A stretch of DNA of 64,000 nt from Desulfatirhabdium butyrativorans DSM 18734 (GCF_000429925.1 NZ_AUCU01000009.1:124001-188000); one strand, 5' to 3'; numbered from the stretch's first letter, positions 25,158 through 35,114 are shown. The notes: generated from the sequence alone by a model not told the origin. Program-made: numbers and translations.

Positions 25158-28100
25158 TCATGTTTTCCTCAGTTCCGTCCGTTCCTTCCAGAGTTTGTAA
25201 ATCGCGGGGTAAACCAGAAGCTCCAGCAGAAAAGAGGTGATCAGACCGCCTATCATGGGGGCGGCGATGCGTTTCATGACGTCCGCTCCGGCGGATGTGG
25301 ACCACATGATCGGCAAAAGGCCCATGAAGGCGGCCGCAACCGTCATCATTTTGGGCCGGGCGCGCTTGACGGCACCATGCAGGATCGCTTCGTCCAATTG
25401 ATCGGGAGAATGGAGTCGATCTCGCTTTTTGGCGTCATCAATCGCCAAATCCAGAAACAAGAGCATGAAAACCCCGGTTTCGGCATCCAGGCCCATCAGA
25501 GCGATCATGCCTACCCAAGCGGCAATGGAAACATTGTAATTCAGAAAATGAAACAGCCAGATAGCGCCAATGGACGAGAAGGGAACGGCAAGCATCACGA
25601 TGGTGGTCTTGAAAGCCGATTGGGTATTCATGTACAGCAGCAGAAAGATCAGCAGGATCGTGACCGGAATGACGACCTGGAGCCTCTCTCTGACACGTAT
25701 CATGTTTTCGTATTGACCGCTCCACTGCAAGATATACCCGGGGTTGAGGCGCACCCTTTCATGCACACGCGCTTTGGCTTCCTCCACATAGCCGCCGATG
25801 TCTCTGCCGGCAACATCCACATAGACGTAACCCGCCAGGAATCCATTTTCATCCCGAATCATGGCCGGCCCCTGAACCAGCTCGATTTTCGCCAATTGTG
25901 CGAGCGGAATTTGGGCGCCTGTCGGCGTCGGTACCAGGACCCGTCCCAATCGATCGAGATCGTCACGAAGTTCGCGGGGGTAACGCAGGTTTACCGGGTA
26001 TCGCTCTCTGCCCTCAACGGTTGTGGTGATGTTCTCACCGCCTATGGCGCCGCTGATCATCGTTTGAACCTGCGCAATGGTCAGGCCATAGCGGGCCAAT
26101 TGTTCCCGCCGTGGCTCAAAATCCACGAAATAGCCTCCTACCACCCGCTCGGCAAATACGCTTCGGGTCCCTGGAACATCCCGAATGGCCTGCTCCAGCT
26201 CAAGCCCGATACGCTCGATCTCCTGCAAATCCGATCCGAAAATCTTGACACCCACGGACGTCCGGATGCCTGTTGTGAGCATGTCGATCCGGGCCTTGAT
26301 AGGCATGGTCCATGCATTGGTCACTCCGGGAATCTGAAGCGCTTTGTCCATTTCGGCAACCAGCTCATCCCAGGAAATATGATCCGGCCAGATCGGGCGG
26401 AACAGAAATTTCAGACGGTCGGGAACCCATGTGGAATACCACCTCTCTTTCCCGCGCCAGGCATTTTCCGGCTTCAAAACGACCGTTGTCTCCATCATGG
26501 AGAAAGGGGCCGGGTCCGTAGACGTATCGGCCCTCCCGGCCTTTCCGAAAACCCGCTCCACTTCCGGGAAGCTCCGCAGCACACGGTCCTGCGTTGTCAG
26601 CAGTTCCTGAGCCTGGGATACGGATATTCCCGGAAGGGTTGTCGGCATGTACAGGATGGTCCCTTCATTCAACGGCGGCATGAATTCGGAACCCAGATGC
26701 AGGTAAACCGGAATGCTCAGGGCAACCATTGCTATGGCTGAGAAAATCACCAGCTTGGGCCGGGCCAGAACGAATTTGCAGGCAGGCGTATAGACCCTGA
26801 AGATGGCCCGGCTGATGGGGTGAAGCTCTTCCGAATAATAGGTGCCGACCAGAACTTTGGAGGAAAACCAGGAAAGCCATTTGGGCTTGAAAGCAAACGG
26901 ATCCATCCGCGTGAAAAACATCCGCATGGCCGGATCCAGGGTGATTGCCAGAATGGATGCGATCGCCATGGCGAGGTTCTTGGAATAGGCAAGCGGGCGA
27001 AAGAGCCTTCCTTCCTGATCGACAAGTGCAAAAATGGGCAGAAAGGCCACAGCAATGACCAGAAGCGAGAAGAAGACCGAGGGCCCCACTTCCATGAGGG
27101 CTTCCAGCCGCACCTGGTGAAAATCCCCCTTCCTTCCATCCGCCTGCCAGTGATGGAGTTTGTTGTACGCGTTTTCAACCTCCACGATGGCCCCATCCAC
27201 GAGGACACCGATGGAGATGGCAATGCCGGAGAGCGACATGATGTTGACCGTGACACCCATGAAATACAGGGGAATGAAAGAAAGCAACACCGAAACGGGA
27301 ATGGTGATGATGGGCACGATGGCGGATGGTATGTGCCAGAGAAAGATCAGGATGACGACAGAGACGATGATCATCTCGATTTTCAGCTCGTGTTTGAGCG
27401 TATCCAGAGCGCGGATGATGAGATCGGAACGATCATAGGCTGGGAGGATCTCAACGCCTTTGGGTAGATAGGGGGCCAGCTCCTGCAGTTTGGTTTTCAC
27501 CCGGTTGATGACGTTCAGGGCGTTTTCTCCGTGGCGCATGACCACAATGCCGCCCACGACATCTCCCTTCCCGTCCAGATCGGCCACCCCGCGGCGGATT
27601 TCAGGTCCCAGTTCCACACGGCCGATGTCCTTGAGCAGAACGGGGGTGCCGTCCGGTGTGACCTTGACCACGATGTTTTCAAAATCCGCAACGCTCCGGC
27701 TGTACCCCCTGGCCCGAACCATGTACTCCGTTCCCGAAAACTCGATCAGTCTGCCTCCCACCTCATTGTTGGATTCCTGAATCAGTGAGGAGAGCTTGTT
27801 GAAGGATATTCCGTAAGCCGACAGCCGATTCGGATCAACGGTGATCTGATATTGTTTGACAAAGCCGCCAATGGAGGCCACTTCCGCGACACCCTGGACC
27901 GATTGGATGGCGTAGCGCAGTGTCCAGTCCTGATACGATCGGAGCTGATCCAGGGAAAGCTTTCCGGAGCGGTCCGACAGAACGTATTGATAGACCCAGC
28001 CGACGCCGGTCGCATCCGGGCCCAGTTCGGTTTGAACGCCTGCGGGAAGACGAGGCTGAATCTTGGAGAGATACTCGAGAACACGGGACCTTGCCCAGTA

Positions 28101-28406
28101 AATGTCCGTTCCGTCCTTGAAAATGACATACACATAGGAAAAGCCGAAATCGGACAAACCCCGGATTGCCTTGACCTCCGGCGCACCCAGCAACGTCGAT
28201 ACGATGGGATAGGTGACCTGATCCTCGATGATGTCCGGGGAGCGATCCCACCTGGAATAGATGATGACCTGGGTGTCGGACAGGTCCGGAAGCGCATCCA
28301 GGCGGATGGACTGAAGCGCATAAACAGCCATGATCATGACGGCAAGCGTGATCATGACGATCAGCAACCGGTGGGTTGCGGAAAATGCGATGATTTTTCT
28401 GATCAT
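25158..28406 (-). CDS. cusA: Copper/silver efflux RND permease CusA
   Basis: 1082 residues, heavy-metal RND subclass. It is the inner-membrane proton-driven pump that takes Cu(I)/Ag(I) from periplasm or cytoplasm and passes it through CusB to the outer-membrane channel. Features: N-terminal helix and the opening SIRLDALPDLSDTQVIIYSR; TM4 with the Asp proton relay (GIAISIGVLVDGAIVEVENA); a Met pair in the periplasmic cleft (APFSMMETTVVL); and C-terminal GLDAETGVFMLLFLDLAI with RARPKMMTVAAAFMGLLPIM, which match the Glu and Lys of the CusA relay. The start overlaps the cusB stop (ATGA). No frameshift. Confidence 0.95.
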   Translation of the reverse strand: MIRKIIAFSATHRLLIVMITLAVMIMAVYALQSIRLDALPDLSDTQVIIYSRWDRSPDIIEDQVTYPIVSTLLGAPEVKAIRGLSDFGFSYVYVIFKDGTDIYWARSRVLEYLSKIQPRLPAGVQTELGPDATGVGWVYQYVLSDRSGKLSLDQLRSYQDWTLRYAIQSVQGVAEVASIGGFVKQYQITVDPNRLSAYGISFNKLSSLIQESNNEVGGRLIEFSGTEYMVRARGYSRSVADFENIVVKVTPDGTPVLLKDIGRVELGPEIRRGVADLDGKGDVVGGIVVMRHGENALNVINRVKTKLQELAPYLPKGVEILPAYDRSDLIIRALDTLKHELKIEMIIVSVVILIFLWHIPSAIVPIITIPVSVLLSFIPLYFMGVTVNIMSLSGIAISIGVLVDGAIVEVENAYNKLHHWQADGRKGDFHQVRLEALMEVGPSVFFSLLVIAVAFLPIFALVDQEGRLFRPLAYSKNLAMAIASILAITLDPAMRMFFTRMDPFAFKPKWLSWFSSKVLVGTYYSEELHPISRAIFRVYTPACKFVLARPKLVIFSAIAMVALSIPVYLHLGSEFMPPLNEGTILYMPTTLPGISVSQAQELLTTQDRVLRSFPEVERVFGKAGRADTSTDPAPFSMMETTVVLKPENAWRGKERWYSTWVPDRLKFLFRPIWPDHISWDELVAEMDKALQIPGVTNAWTMPIKARIDMLTTGIRTSVGVKIFGSDLQEIERIGLELEQAIRDVPGTRSVFAERVVGGYFVDFEPRREQLARYGLTIAQVQTMISGAIGGENITTTVEGRERYPVNLRYPRELRDDLDRLGRVLVPTPTGAQIPLAQLAKIELVQGPAMIRDENGFLAGYVYVDVAGRDIGGYVEEAKARVHERVRLNPGYILQWSGQYENMIRVRERLQVVIPVTILLIFLLLYMNTQSAFKTTIVMLAVPFSSIGAIWLFHFLNYNVSIAAWVGMIALMGLDAETGVFMLLFLDLAIDDAKKRDRLHSPDQLDEAILHGAVKRARPKMMTVAAAFMGLLPIMWSTSAGADVMKRIAAPMIGGLITSFLLELLVYPAIYKLWKERTELRKT

Positions 28407-29728
28407 GGTTGGCCCTGTTTTTTGGAAGTCATCGCCGCATCGATCAAGGCGCGGAGACGGGACTCGGAGTCCAGAAGGAAATTGGCTTTGATCACCACCC
28501 GCTCCTGGGGTTTCACCCCGGAGAGTACCTGAATTTTCCCTTCGCTTCTTGCCCCGACCTTGATCTGACGGGGTTCGAACCGACCTTCACCGGTATCCAC
28601 GAAAACCACCTGGCGCGTCCCTGTATCGATCACAGCGGAATCGGGAATGACGATACCTTTCCCGTAATCGATCATGAGATTGATATCCACAAACATGCCC
28701 GGCTTCAGCCGGAGTTCCTTGTTGTCGAAATTGAACCGGAGTTTCAGTGTCCGGGTTTCCCGATTCAAATAGGGATAGATATAGGCGATTTTTCCGGAAA
28801 GCCGCAACGACGGATCGTATGGTGTCGTGAGGACTCCTTCCTGGCCGATATGAACATCGCGGGTTTCCGCCTCATATACTTCGGCATCCACCCAGACCAC
28901 CGAGAGGTCCGTAACCGTATAGAGCGCCATGGCCGGCTTGACTTCCTGGCCCGTAAAGATATCCTTTGCCGTCACGAATCCGTCGGCTGGAGAAAGCAGG
29001 GTGATTGTCCGCTGCGGTTTTCCGGTTCGTTCCAGTTCCTTGATGAAGTTTTCCGGAACATCGAAGAGTTCAAGCCGCCGCTTTGCAGCATGGTGCAATC
29101 TCTGGACGGCCGAACGCTCCATCGCATCATCTGCAGATCGCGCCTCCGAAGGGCGGGTTTTGATGAACTCTTCCTGGCTGCTCAGAAGTTCCGGGGAATA
29201 GATGGTGAGGATGGGACTTCCCTTTTTGACAAACTGGCCCGTGTAATTGATCAGAAGGGTTTCAATCCACCCTGCGATTTTGGTTTGCACGGCATGGATG
29301 CGTGTTTCGTCAGCGACGACCAGGCCCACGGTCCGAATGTTGCGTTGCATGTTTTCCGTCGTTGCCGCTGCAACCTGAACGCCCGATAGCTGGATGCCCT
29401 GATCAGTCATGGTGACTGTGCCGAGGCCGGGAACACCCGTTTCGTCCTTGAAGAAGTCATCGGCCTGCTGTTCCAGAGATTTGGCCGGTTTTTGGGCATC
29501 GTCCGCGTATACCGGGATGTAATCCATGCCCATCTCATCCTTTGCGGGAACGGGCGAGGTGATGGCCGGATTCATGGGATTGCGATAAAAAAGAGGCTTT
29601 TTATCGCCTGAGGGGGCCGATATCGATTGGCTTGCTCCCTGATGATAGCCCAGGCGCCAGGCACCGATGAGTAGAAGCGATGCCACGAGTACGGCCAGGA
29701 TGACATAAACGGAGATTTTCTTTGCCAT
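28403..29728 (-). CDS. cusB: Efflux RND periplasmic adaptor CusB with heavy-metal-binding domain
   Basis: 441 residues. An N-terminal anchor (VYVILAVLVASLLLIGAW) is followed by a heavy-metal-binding YHS-like segment (YRNPMNPAITSPVPAKDEMG, then MDYIPVY, near residue 50-75) typical of CusB-type adaptors. The barrel-sandwich and alpha-hairpin regions follow (IAGWIETLLINYTGQFVKKG, LLSPADGFVTAKDIFTGQEV). It links CusA to the outer-membrane factor and can hand metal to it. Upstream on this strand, 353 bases separate it from the outer-membrane factor genes, in which an inverted-repeat element sits; downstream it overlaps cusA by four bases. Confidence 0.94.
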   Translation of the reverse strand: MAKKISVYVILAVLVASLLLIGAWRLGYHQGASQSISAPSGDKKPLFYRNPMNPAITSPVPAKDEMGMDYIPVYADDAQKPAKSLEQQADDFFKDETGVPGLGTVTMTDQGIQLSGVQVAAATTENMQRNIRTVGLVVADETRIHAVQTKIAGWIETLLINYTGQFVKKGSPILTIYSPELLSSQEEFIKTRPSEARSADDAMERSAVQRLHHAAKRRLELFDVPENFIKELERTGKPQRTITLLSPADGFVTAKDIFTGQEVKPAMALYTVTDLSVVWVDAEVYEAETRDVHIGQEGVLTTPYDPSLRLSGKIAYIYPYLNRETRTLKLRFNFDNKELRLKPGMFVDINLMIDYGKGIVIPDSAVIDTGTRQVVFVDTGEGRFEPRQIKVGARSEGKIQVLSGVKPQERVVIKANFLLDSESRLRALIDAAMTSKKQGQP

Positions 29729-29776
29729 GAAAGAACGTCCTCTTCTCGTTGTGGGGCGGTCTCCGGCGAGCCGCGT

Positions 29777-30005
29777 GGGGGCGGATACGCCTTTTTTGCT
29801 GCATCGGAAAAACGCTGCCGCCCGAGCTCATAAGGGCCGGGCATGCGGTCAGACTTAAACGATGGGTCATCTGGAATACAACGGCTTGTTATTGTGACAG
29901 ATACGGACTGGATGCGCATGCCCGGCCCAATCACGCCTTTGGCGTGATCTCCGGCGGCTTCAAACAAGTATTCGATGCAACATCAAAAGGCGTATCTCCT
30001 CCCAT
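29777..30005. repeat. Long imperfect inverted repeat between cusB and the OMF genes
   Basis: The two ends of this ~230-base segment are imperfect reverse complements. The outer arm GGATACGCC...GCTGCATCG (about 29783-29806) pairs with CGATGCAAC...GGCGTAT (about 29973-29996). The inner arm GGGCCGGGCATGCG (29834-29847) pairs exactly with CGCATGCCCGGCCC (29915-29928). It has no coding capacity and fills most of the 353-base gap. It could be a non-autonomous element or a very long hairpin in the cus mRNA. Confidence 0.6.
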
Positions 30006-30081
30006 GCTCAGGCCCGGGAAATACCCCAACATCGGGGGTACAGCAACTTTTTGCGAGTCCATCTTCCCTGATTAGGCATTT

Positions 30082-31725
30082 TCACGGTAAAGATATGCCT
30101 ACGATGGATTCCAGGTTGGCCCGCGCAATTTCAATTTCACTCTTTTTCCGTTCGCTTGTCAGTCGGGCATCCAGGGCGATCAGGTAAGAATCGATGACAT
30201 CCCCCATCCGGGCGACGCCGGACTCATAACGCATGCCCAAAACTTCCGAGGAAAGTCTGGATAATTCCCGGATGGTATACGTATACAACCGCTCTTCTCG
30301 GATGGCCCGATCCAATTTGAACCACCCCTCCCTGACGTTGAAGCGGGTGATGTTTTCGCTATTCTTCAATTCGCTTTTGAGCGCCTCGAGTTTTTTCCGG
30401 GTTTCCCGCAGGTAGGCGTCTCCCAGGCCAAACCACGCGTTTTTGGGAAGCCCCTCTCCCGTGGAAGCGCTGATGCTATCGGCAAAGGATGGTTTTGTCC
30501 GGATGGAGCCCACCTGATTGAAGGCGTTGTTTTCAAACAAGGACAGATTTTGCGTGAAACCCGGATAGATTTCCGTTTCTGCCAATTCGATCATTCGCTC
30601 CATCCTGGCGATCGTCGCCCGGATGGTTCTCAGGTTCTGATTGTGCTTCAGAGCCATATCATAGAGACTTTCCATTGCAGGCAGTTGCCTGCGGGGCTCC
30701 TGGAAGGCCGGAAATCCGATGTCCGATCCGGTGGCCAGATCGGCCATTTTCCGGATTTCCACCTGAAGCGTATTCTGCTCTTCCTGAAGGGTCTTTTGTT
30801 CTTCGCGGAGTTTTTCCAGTTGAATTTGGACCCGGATTACCTCCTGCATCGATTCCTTCCCGACCTCGTACCGTTTGCGTGCGGAAAGTTCGAATTGATC
30901 GAGGGCGGTCAGCGTGGCGGCGGTAATTTGTTGCGCGTGACGGTTGAAAGTCAGGTTCCAGAAAATCTTTCGTGCTTCTGTTATGGCGGATTTTCGAGCC
31001 ATTTCGAGTGATTCACGTGCAATTTTAACCTCTTGCCGGACGATCTCTCCTTTCAAGGCCATGACGCCGGGGAAGGGGAATTTCATGGCCGGTGATTGTG
31101 TGTCTGTCATGGCTCCAATACCGGTCATCACCGCCTGGGTAAATGCTGAATACTGCCTCAGGATTTCATCCAGATTCGAAACCTGGGAATAGGCTTCGAG
31201 ACTGCCCCGAAAAGCCTCTTCCGCGGAACGTATTCCCGGATTGCGTATAAGGGTGAGAATTTCAAGCGTTTCAAGGCTGAAGGCGGAGGACAATGCCCGG
31301 GCGGCGGCATTGCCGTCGTGTCTGGCTGGCTCCAGTTTGTCCAATTCCTCCCTTTTCGGAGAGAAAAAACGCGTATCCGGTTCCGGTGTGACCAGTGCTT
31401 CCTCCCACGACCGGCGCATCTTTTCGAGCTGGGATTTTTGATTCCTGAAATCGATATCCGCCTGTGAGTCCGTCATTGCCGGGGGAACCGGAACGTTCGC
31501 AACGGATGCGACGGCCGGCGGATTGTACGCGTTCCATTCGGCGGAAAGTTGCTGATAATGGGAACAGGAAGGGAAGAGTGCGGCAGTCATCAGCCATACG
31601 GCGAAAGCCAAAGCGTTTGCGCCAATACTGCGTGACATACGGTGCGCTCGATTTGTGGCGATTTCCTTCGTAAAGGCGCCCAGCCTTCGCGTTGCCCATG
31701 TTCCGACTTGGAAGGGCGTTTTCAT
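30082..31725 (-). CDS. TolC-family outer-membrane factor, second copy
   Basis: 547 residues from ATG 31725, which overlaps the stop of the upstream OMF gene (ATGA). Its length includes an N-terminal hydrophobic stretch ending in FPSC near residue 54, so it may be a lipoprotein; a start at MSRSIGANALA (31638) would give a more normal signal peptide. The body shows the paired long helices and repeats of TolC-type channels (EALKSELKNSENITRFNVRE, and ARANLESIVGISLP at the end). The C-terminal ESIVGISL matches the EGIVGISL end of the neighbouring OMF, suggesting tandem duplication. It presumably forms the exit duct for CusAB. Confidence 0.88.
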   Translation of the reverse strand: MKTPFQVGTWATRRLGAFTKEIATNRAHRMSRSIGANALAFAVWLMTAALFPSCSHYQQLSAEWNAYNPPAVASVANVPVPPAMTDSQADIDFRNQKSQLEKMRRSWEEALVTPEPDTRFFSPKREELDKLEPARHDGNAAARALSSAFSLETLEILTLIRNPGIRSAEEAFRGSLEAYSQVSNLDEILRQYSAFTQAVMTGIGAMTDTQSPAMKFPFPGVMALKGEIVRQEVKIARESLEMARKSAITEARKIFWNLTFNRHAQQITAATLTALDQFELSARKRYEVGKESMQEVIRVQIQLEKLREEQKTLQEEQNTLQVEIRKMADLATGSDIGFPAFQEPRRQLPAMESLYDMALKHNQNLRTIRATIARMERMIELAETEIYPGFTQNLSLFENNAFNQVGSIRTKPSFADSISASTGEGLPKNAWFGLGDAYLRETRKKLEALKSELKNSENITRFNVREGWFKLDRAIREERLYTYTIRELSRLSSEVLGMRYESGVARMGDVIDSYLIALDARLTSERKKSEIEIARANLESIVGISLP

Positions 31726-33083
31726 GGTGTTGCCTCCGGTTGCTGCAGGGGCTGAGCGATTTCAGACTTTTGGGTCAGACTGATTCCGACGATTCCCTCC
31801 AGTTTCGCCAGATATTTGCCGTAATCGGCTCTGGATCGTGCCAGCGCAAGTTGAAAATTGTACCAGACGGCTTCCGTTTCCAGAAAATCGCTCAAGCTCC
31901 CCTGGCCTTCCCGGTTCCAGATTTCCGCTGTTTCCATGGCTTTTTGTGCTTGTGGAAGGAGCTGATCCCGATAGAGCGCAACGAGCCTTTCAGCATTCTT
32001 CAGGCGGAAAAACGTTTCGCGGATCAAAGCGCGTGCTTCGTTGATCCGAGTGCGGACTAACGCCGTGGCTCTTTCCGTCCCGGCGCGGGCGGCTTCCTGT
32101 CTTCCGGCGTTCTTATCCCACCAGATCGGCAGACTGACGCCGAACTGCACACCATACATGTCGGTACCGGAGGTGTTGGGGGGTTGAGGCGCATTGTATT
32201 CATACTTGAATCCCACCATGAACTCGGGCAGGTTTTGAAAGTGGGCCACATCCGCCTCTGCGCGGGTTTTGTCCACGGCAACCGCTGCAGATCGAATTTC
32301 CTCGCGCTGAGCCTCTGCAAGGGCGTATATGTCGGTAAGGTCATACACCAGAGGGCGCATCTGTTCTTCCATCAGCGAAGCGATTGGGGCATCGGGCGGC
32401 CGATTCAATAGCGCATTCAATCGGGTAATCTCGGTTCTTTCGAGTTCCTGCAGAAGCAGTATGTCATATTGAACCTGGCCCGATTGTGACTGCGCCTTGA
32501 GAACATCGAACAGAGTCGTCCGGTCTTGGGCGTGGGACGTTTCTCCGATCTGGCGGAGATGTTCGACAGCCTCTCGGTTGTGAGCGGCGATTCGAATGGC
32601 TTCGCGGATGTATTGCAATTCATGAAAAGACTCCCGGACGTTGATCGACACATCCCGGATGGTGCGGTCAAGTTCGAGTTTGGCGATCTGCGATTCGCTT
32701 TCGACCACTCTTCCAGCAGCCGCCAGTTTTCCCGGAAACGGAATGGTCTGTGAAAACATGATTTCAAATCGCTTTTCACTCCAATTGCGGGCGGGATCAT
32801 CCGGCCAATAGGTCGTTGTAAGAACCGGATCCGGATATCCGGTTTCTACGCGGTATTTTTCGATGGCAACCCTCCAGGAGCTTTTTGCAGCCTGGATTTC
32901 CGGATTGGATTGATAGGCATAAGACAATAAATCGGCCAGCGAGGGAGAGCCGCCCGTAATGCGGGCTTCGATTGTCTGCTTCTCGTTTTCCGCCGCTCCA
33001 GTCCGTGAGTGAACGATTCCGAAAAGAACCAGGGCCAGAGTGAGGATGGTCATTACACGCCTTGGATCATCAGGCCATTTCAT
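31722..33083 (-). CDS. TolC-family outer-membrane factor (CusC-like)
   Basis: 453 residues from MKWPDDPRRVMTIL. A signal segment (VMTILTLALVLFGIVHS) precedes the OMF body: SLADLLSYAYQSNPEIQAAK at the start of repeat one, GIHS-like turn residues and a second repeat before GKYLAKLEGIVGISL near the end. It is an outer-membrane channel for RND efflux. The chosen start has AAAGGTG 12 bases upstream; the frame is open for another 143 codons without signal-like features. An ATG at 33116 (MRGSTKV) is an alternative. It is the first gene of the cus cluster on this strand. Confidence 0.88.
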   Translation of the reverse strand: MKWPDDPRRVMTILTLALVLFGIVHSRTGAAENEKQTIEARITGGSPSLADLLSYAYQSNPEIQAAKSSWRVAIEKYRVETGYPDPVLTTTYWPDDPARNWSEKRFEIMFSQTIPFPGKLAAAGRVVESESQIAKLELDRTIRDVSINVRESFHELQYIREAIRIAAHNREAVEHLRQIGETSHAQDRTTLFDVLKAQSQSGQVQYDILLLQELERTEITRLNALLNRPPDAPIASLMEEQMRPLVYDLTDIYALAEAQREEIRSAAVAVDKTRAEADVAHFQNLPEFMVGFKYEYNAPQPPNTSGTDMYGVQFGVSLPIWWDKNAGRQEAARAGTERATALVRTRINEARALIRETFFRLKNAERLVALYRDQLLPQAQKAMETAEIWNREGQGSLSDFLETEAVWYNFQLALARSRADYGKYLAKLEGIVGISLTQKSEIAQPLQQPEATP

Positions 33084-33747
33084 GTGGTAATTGTTCACCT
33101 TTGTTGAACCCCTCATGTCTTGTCCACGGCATTGATCCGTACGAGCGAGCCAGCGTCCCGGATCATGTATGTATCGTTCGGAAATATTCCCTGCTTTGTT
33201 GAGATGCGTCGCCAAGCGTCGGGAAATTGGATGGGCTGCCAAAAAGATGACTGGTTTCCAATGGGCCGTATTGGATCGGAAGCCATTTTCTCCGCAGGTG
33301 GAAAACGCCGGTTCGCCAGTATGCAGGTAGATTTCCGAGTGGCGAATTTCTGTTGCCTTGACCGTATCAGATAATAAAACGGATGACAAGTTATGAATAG
33401 CGTTCAGTAGAGAATGATACGGGGAAAAGATGGGAAACACGGGCGTTCCTGATCGGAAAGCCTTTGCTTCATTTGACCTCGGCCGGCGGGCTGTTTCCCT
33501 CTTCGAAGCCAAATGACCGGACTGTCGCTAAGGAATCGCACCGAAGTATAGATTGGCGTTCAGAAACGCAAAGAACAGCAATGCGTAAAGATCGAAATGT
33601 CGTCCTGCAAAAATATGTTACAGATAGAGGGAAGAGGAAGGGGCTTTCAAGATATTTCATGTTCGCGGGGGCAGGTTGATCATCATGCCGATGATTTCAC
33701 CATAAATGACCATGGCGGTGTCGCTGCCCCCGGCAATGCAAATGTAG

Positions 33748-33837
33748 CCCGGGTTTCCAAACCCGGGACAAGATACAATCCGCTATTTCTATTTTGGAAG
33801 CGGAATCTGGTCGAGCCCGGGATTAGAATCCCGGGCT
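33748..33837. repeat. REP/BIME-like cluster of three hairpins
   Basis: CCCGGGTTT-CC-AAACCCGGG (33748-33767) and AGCCCGGGATT-AG-AATCCCGGGCT (33814-33837) are perfect palindromes. Between them TCCGCT and AGCGGA form a third, looser hairpin. The shared AGCCCGGG core suggests a bacterial interspersed mosaic element. Confidence 0.65.
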
Positions 33838-33850
33838 GTATTTTCACGAT

Positions 33851-33892
33851 TAAAAAAGGGAAAGACCCCATTGAGGAGTTTTTCCCTTTTTT
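33851..33892. terminator. Bidirectional intrinsic terminator after qmoC
   Basis: AAAAAAGGGAAA (from 33852) and TTTCCCTTTTTT form a stem with a shorter inner pairing (CCCC with GGAG region). Both strands give a hairpin followed by a U-run. It lies ~90 bases past the qmoC stop on the minus strand. Confidence 0.75.
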
Positions 33893-33980
33893 ACGGATGT
33901 CATGTGTCTGAAGACAAAGCGATCAGCCCGACCGGATCTGCGATTTAGATAGAGTATCCGGTATTTGAGGAATGATTTCG

Positions 33981-35114
33981 CTATTTCCTGCCTGCATATT
34001 CCGCATAGGTCATGGCGACCGTTCGATAGACCAGGTGCGCCAGCTTGGAGAACGGTACATAGGCAAACAGGGAGAACACGAACATCAGATGAATGAAATA
34101 CAGCAGATACGACAGCCAGGCAATGCCGCCCAGGCGGGTCATTTCGGTCAGAAGACCCGTTGCGCCGAGCAGGAAGGCCAGGCCGATCAACTGCCAATCC
34201 TTGTATGTGCTGACCTGGTCTTTTTTGGCCAGCCGGGTCTTGAACATGAGGGCGCTGCCGATGACCAGGGCGATACCGCTCAAATTGGCAAGCCACTTCA
34301 CCGGATTCAACTGGCTGTAAGGCCCGTGAATCTGGAAAACGTAGAGAACGACAAAAAAGATCGATGTAACGATGAAAAGTCCGATGAACCCGAAGAACAC
34401 CATCATGTGGGCCGTTGCGCGATCCTTGTTTTCACCGCATTCGTTGAATTTGTCATGCCGCAGGATTTTGGGGATTACCCGGATCAGGGCTTCGACGAAT
34501 CCTTTGGGATCGATTTTCTGCTGGTTCGTTTTGCCTTCCAGAAGGGCATTCTGATGGATGTCTTCCAGAAAGCGTTTGAGCCCCAGACCAAAGACCGCGA
34601 GCGCCCACAGGAAAGTCGGGATCATGATCATGTCCACCAGCCAACTGGAGAAGAAATGGGCATGAACGATTTCATCTCCCTTGGGATTGAAATGCAGCAG
34701 CCCCGTGATCAGACCCAGAACGAGAAAAATGACAACCGGCACAGCCAGAAGAATGGGCAATTTCTTGGGATCGGCCACCGCCTTGGCGACGGCTTTCGGG
34801 ACGGCGTATTCCGAAACGGCATAGGCCCGAAGGGCGGCCAGCACATCGCCTGGTTTGGCCCCTCTCGGGCATTTGGTGGAGCAGTCGCCGCAATTGTGGC
34901 ACAGCCAGATATCGGCATTTCCGACGACCTTGTCCTTCAGGCCCCAGGAAGTGGCAATCATTTCCTTCCGGGGAAAGGGGCGGGTGTCCGGAGAAATGGG
35001 GCAGACAACGGCGCAGGTGGCGCACTGATAGCATTTCTTGACATCGCCGCCTCCCAGCCGTGTCACTTCCTGGATAAACTCCAGATCGGGTTTGACTTGA
35101 TACGCTTGCGTCAT
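33981..35114 (-). CDS. qmoC: QmoC, membrane subunit of the Qmo complex
   Basis: 377 residues. The N-terminal third is HdrC-like with two cubane motifs, CYQCATCAVVCP (near 39) and CHNCGDCSTKCP (near 88). The rest is a HdrE/NarI-like cytochrome b domain with about six membrane segments (VPVVIFLVLGLITGLLHF, MMVFFGFIGLFIVTSIFFVV, GIALVIGSALMFKT). The complex takes electrons from menaquinol at this subunit and passes them via QmoAB to AprBA. It is the last gene of qmoABC, 62 bases after qmoB, and is followed by a strong terminator. An intact C-terminus (HLVYRTVAMTYAEYAGRK) is seen. Confidence 0.96.
   Translation of the reverse strand: MTQAYQVKPDLEFIQEVTRLGGGDVKKCYQCATCAVVCPISPDTRPFPRKEMIATSWGLKDKVVGNADIWLCHNCGDCSTKCPRGAKPGDVLAALRAYAVSEYAVPKAVAKAVADPKKLPILLAVPVVIFLVLGLITGLLHFNPKGDEIVHAHFFSSWLVDMIMIPTFLWALAVFGLGLKRFLEDIHQNALLEGKTNQQKIDPKGFVEALIRVIPKILRHDKFNECGENKDRATAHMMVFFGFIGLFIVTSIFFVVLYVFQIHGPYSQLNPVKWLANLSGIALVIGSALMFKTRLAKKDQVSTYKDWQLIGLAFLLGATGLLTEMTRLGGIAWLSYLLYFIHLMFVFSLFAYVPFSKLAHLVYRTVAMTYAEYAGRK

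Larger units (their letters stand above)
33084..33980. other. Intergenic gap between the cus and qmo operons
   Basis: About 900 bases. From 33117 to ~33700 nothing recognisable is seen; the cus promoter should lie here, but no convincing site stands out. From 33748 there are three adjacent hairpins (33748-33837) and then the qmo terminator (33851-33892). Confidence 0.6.
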
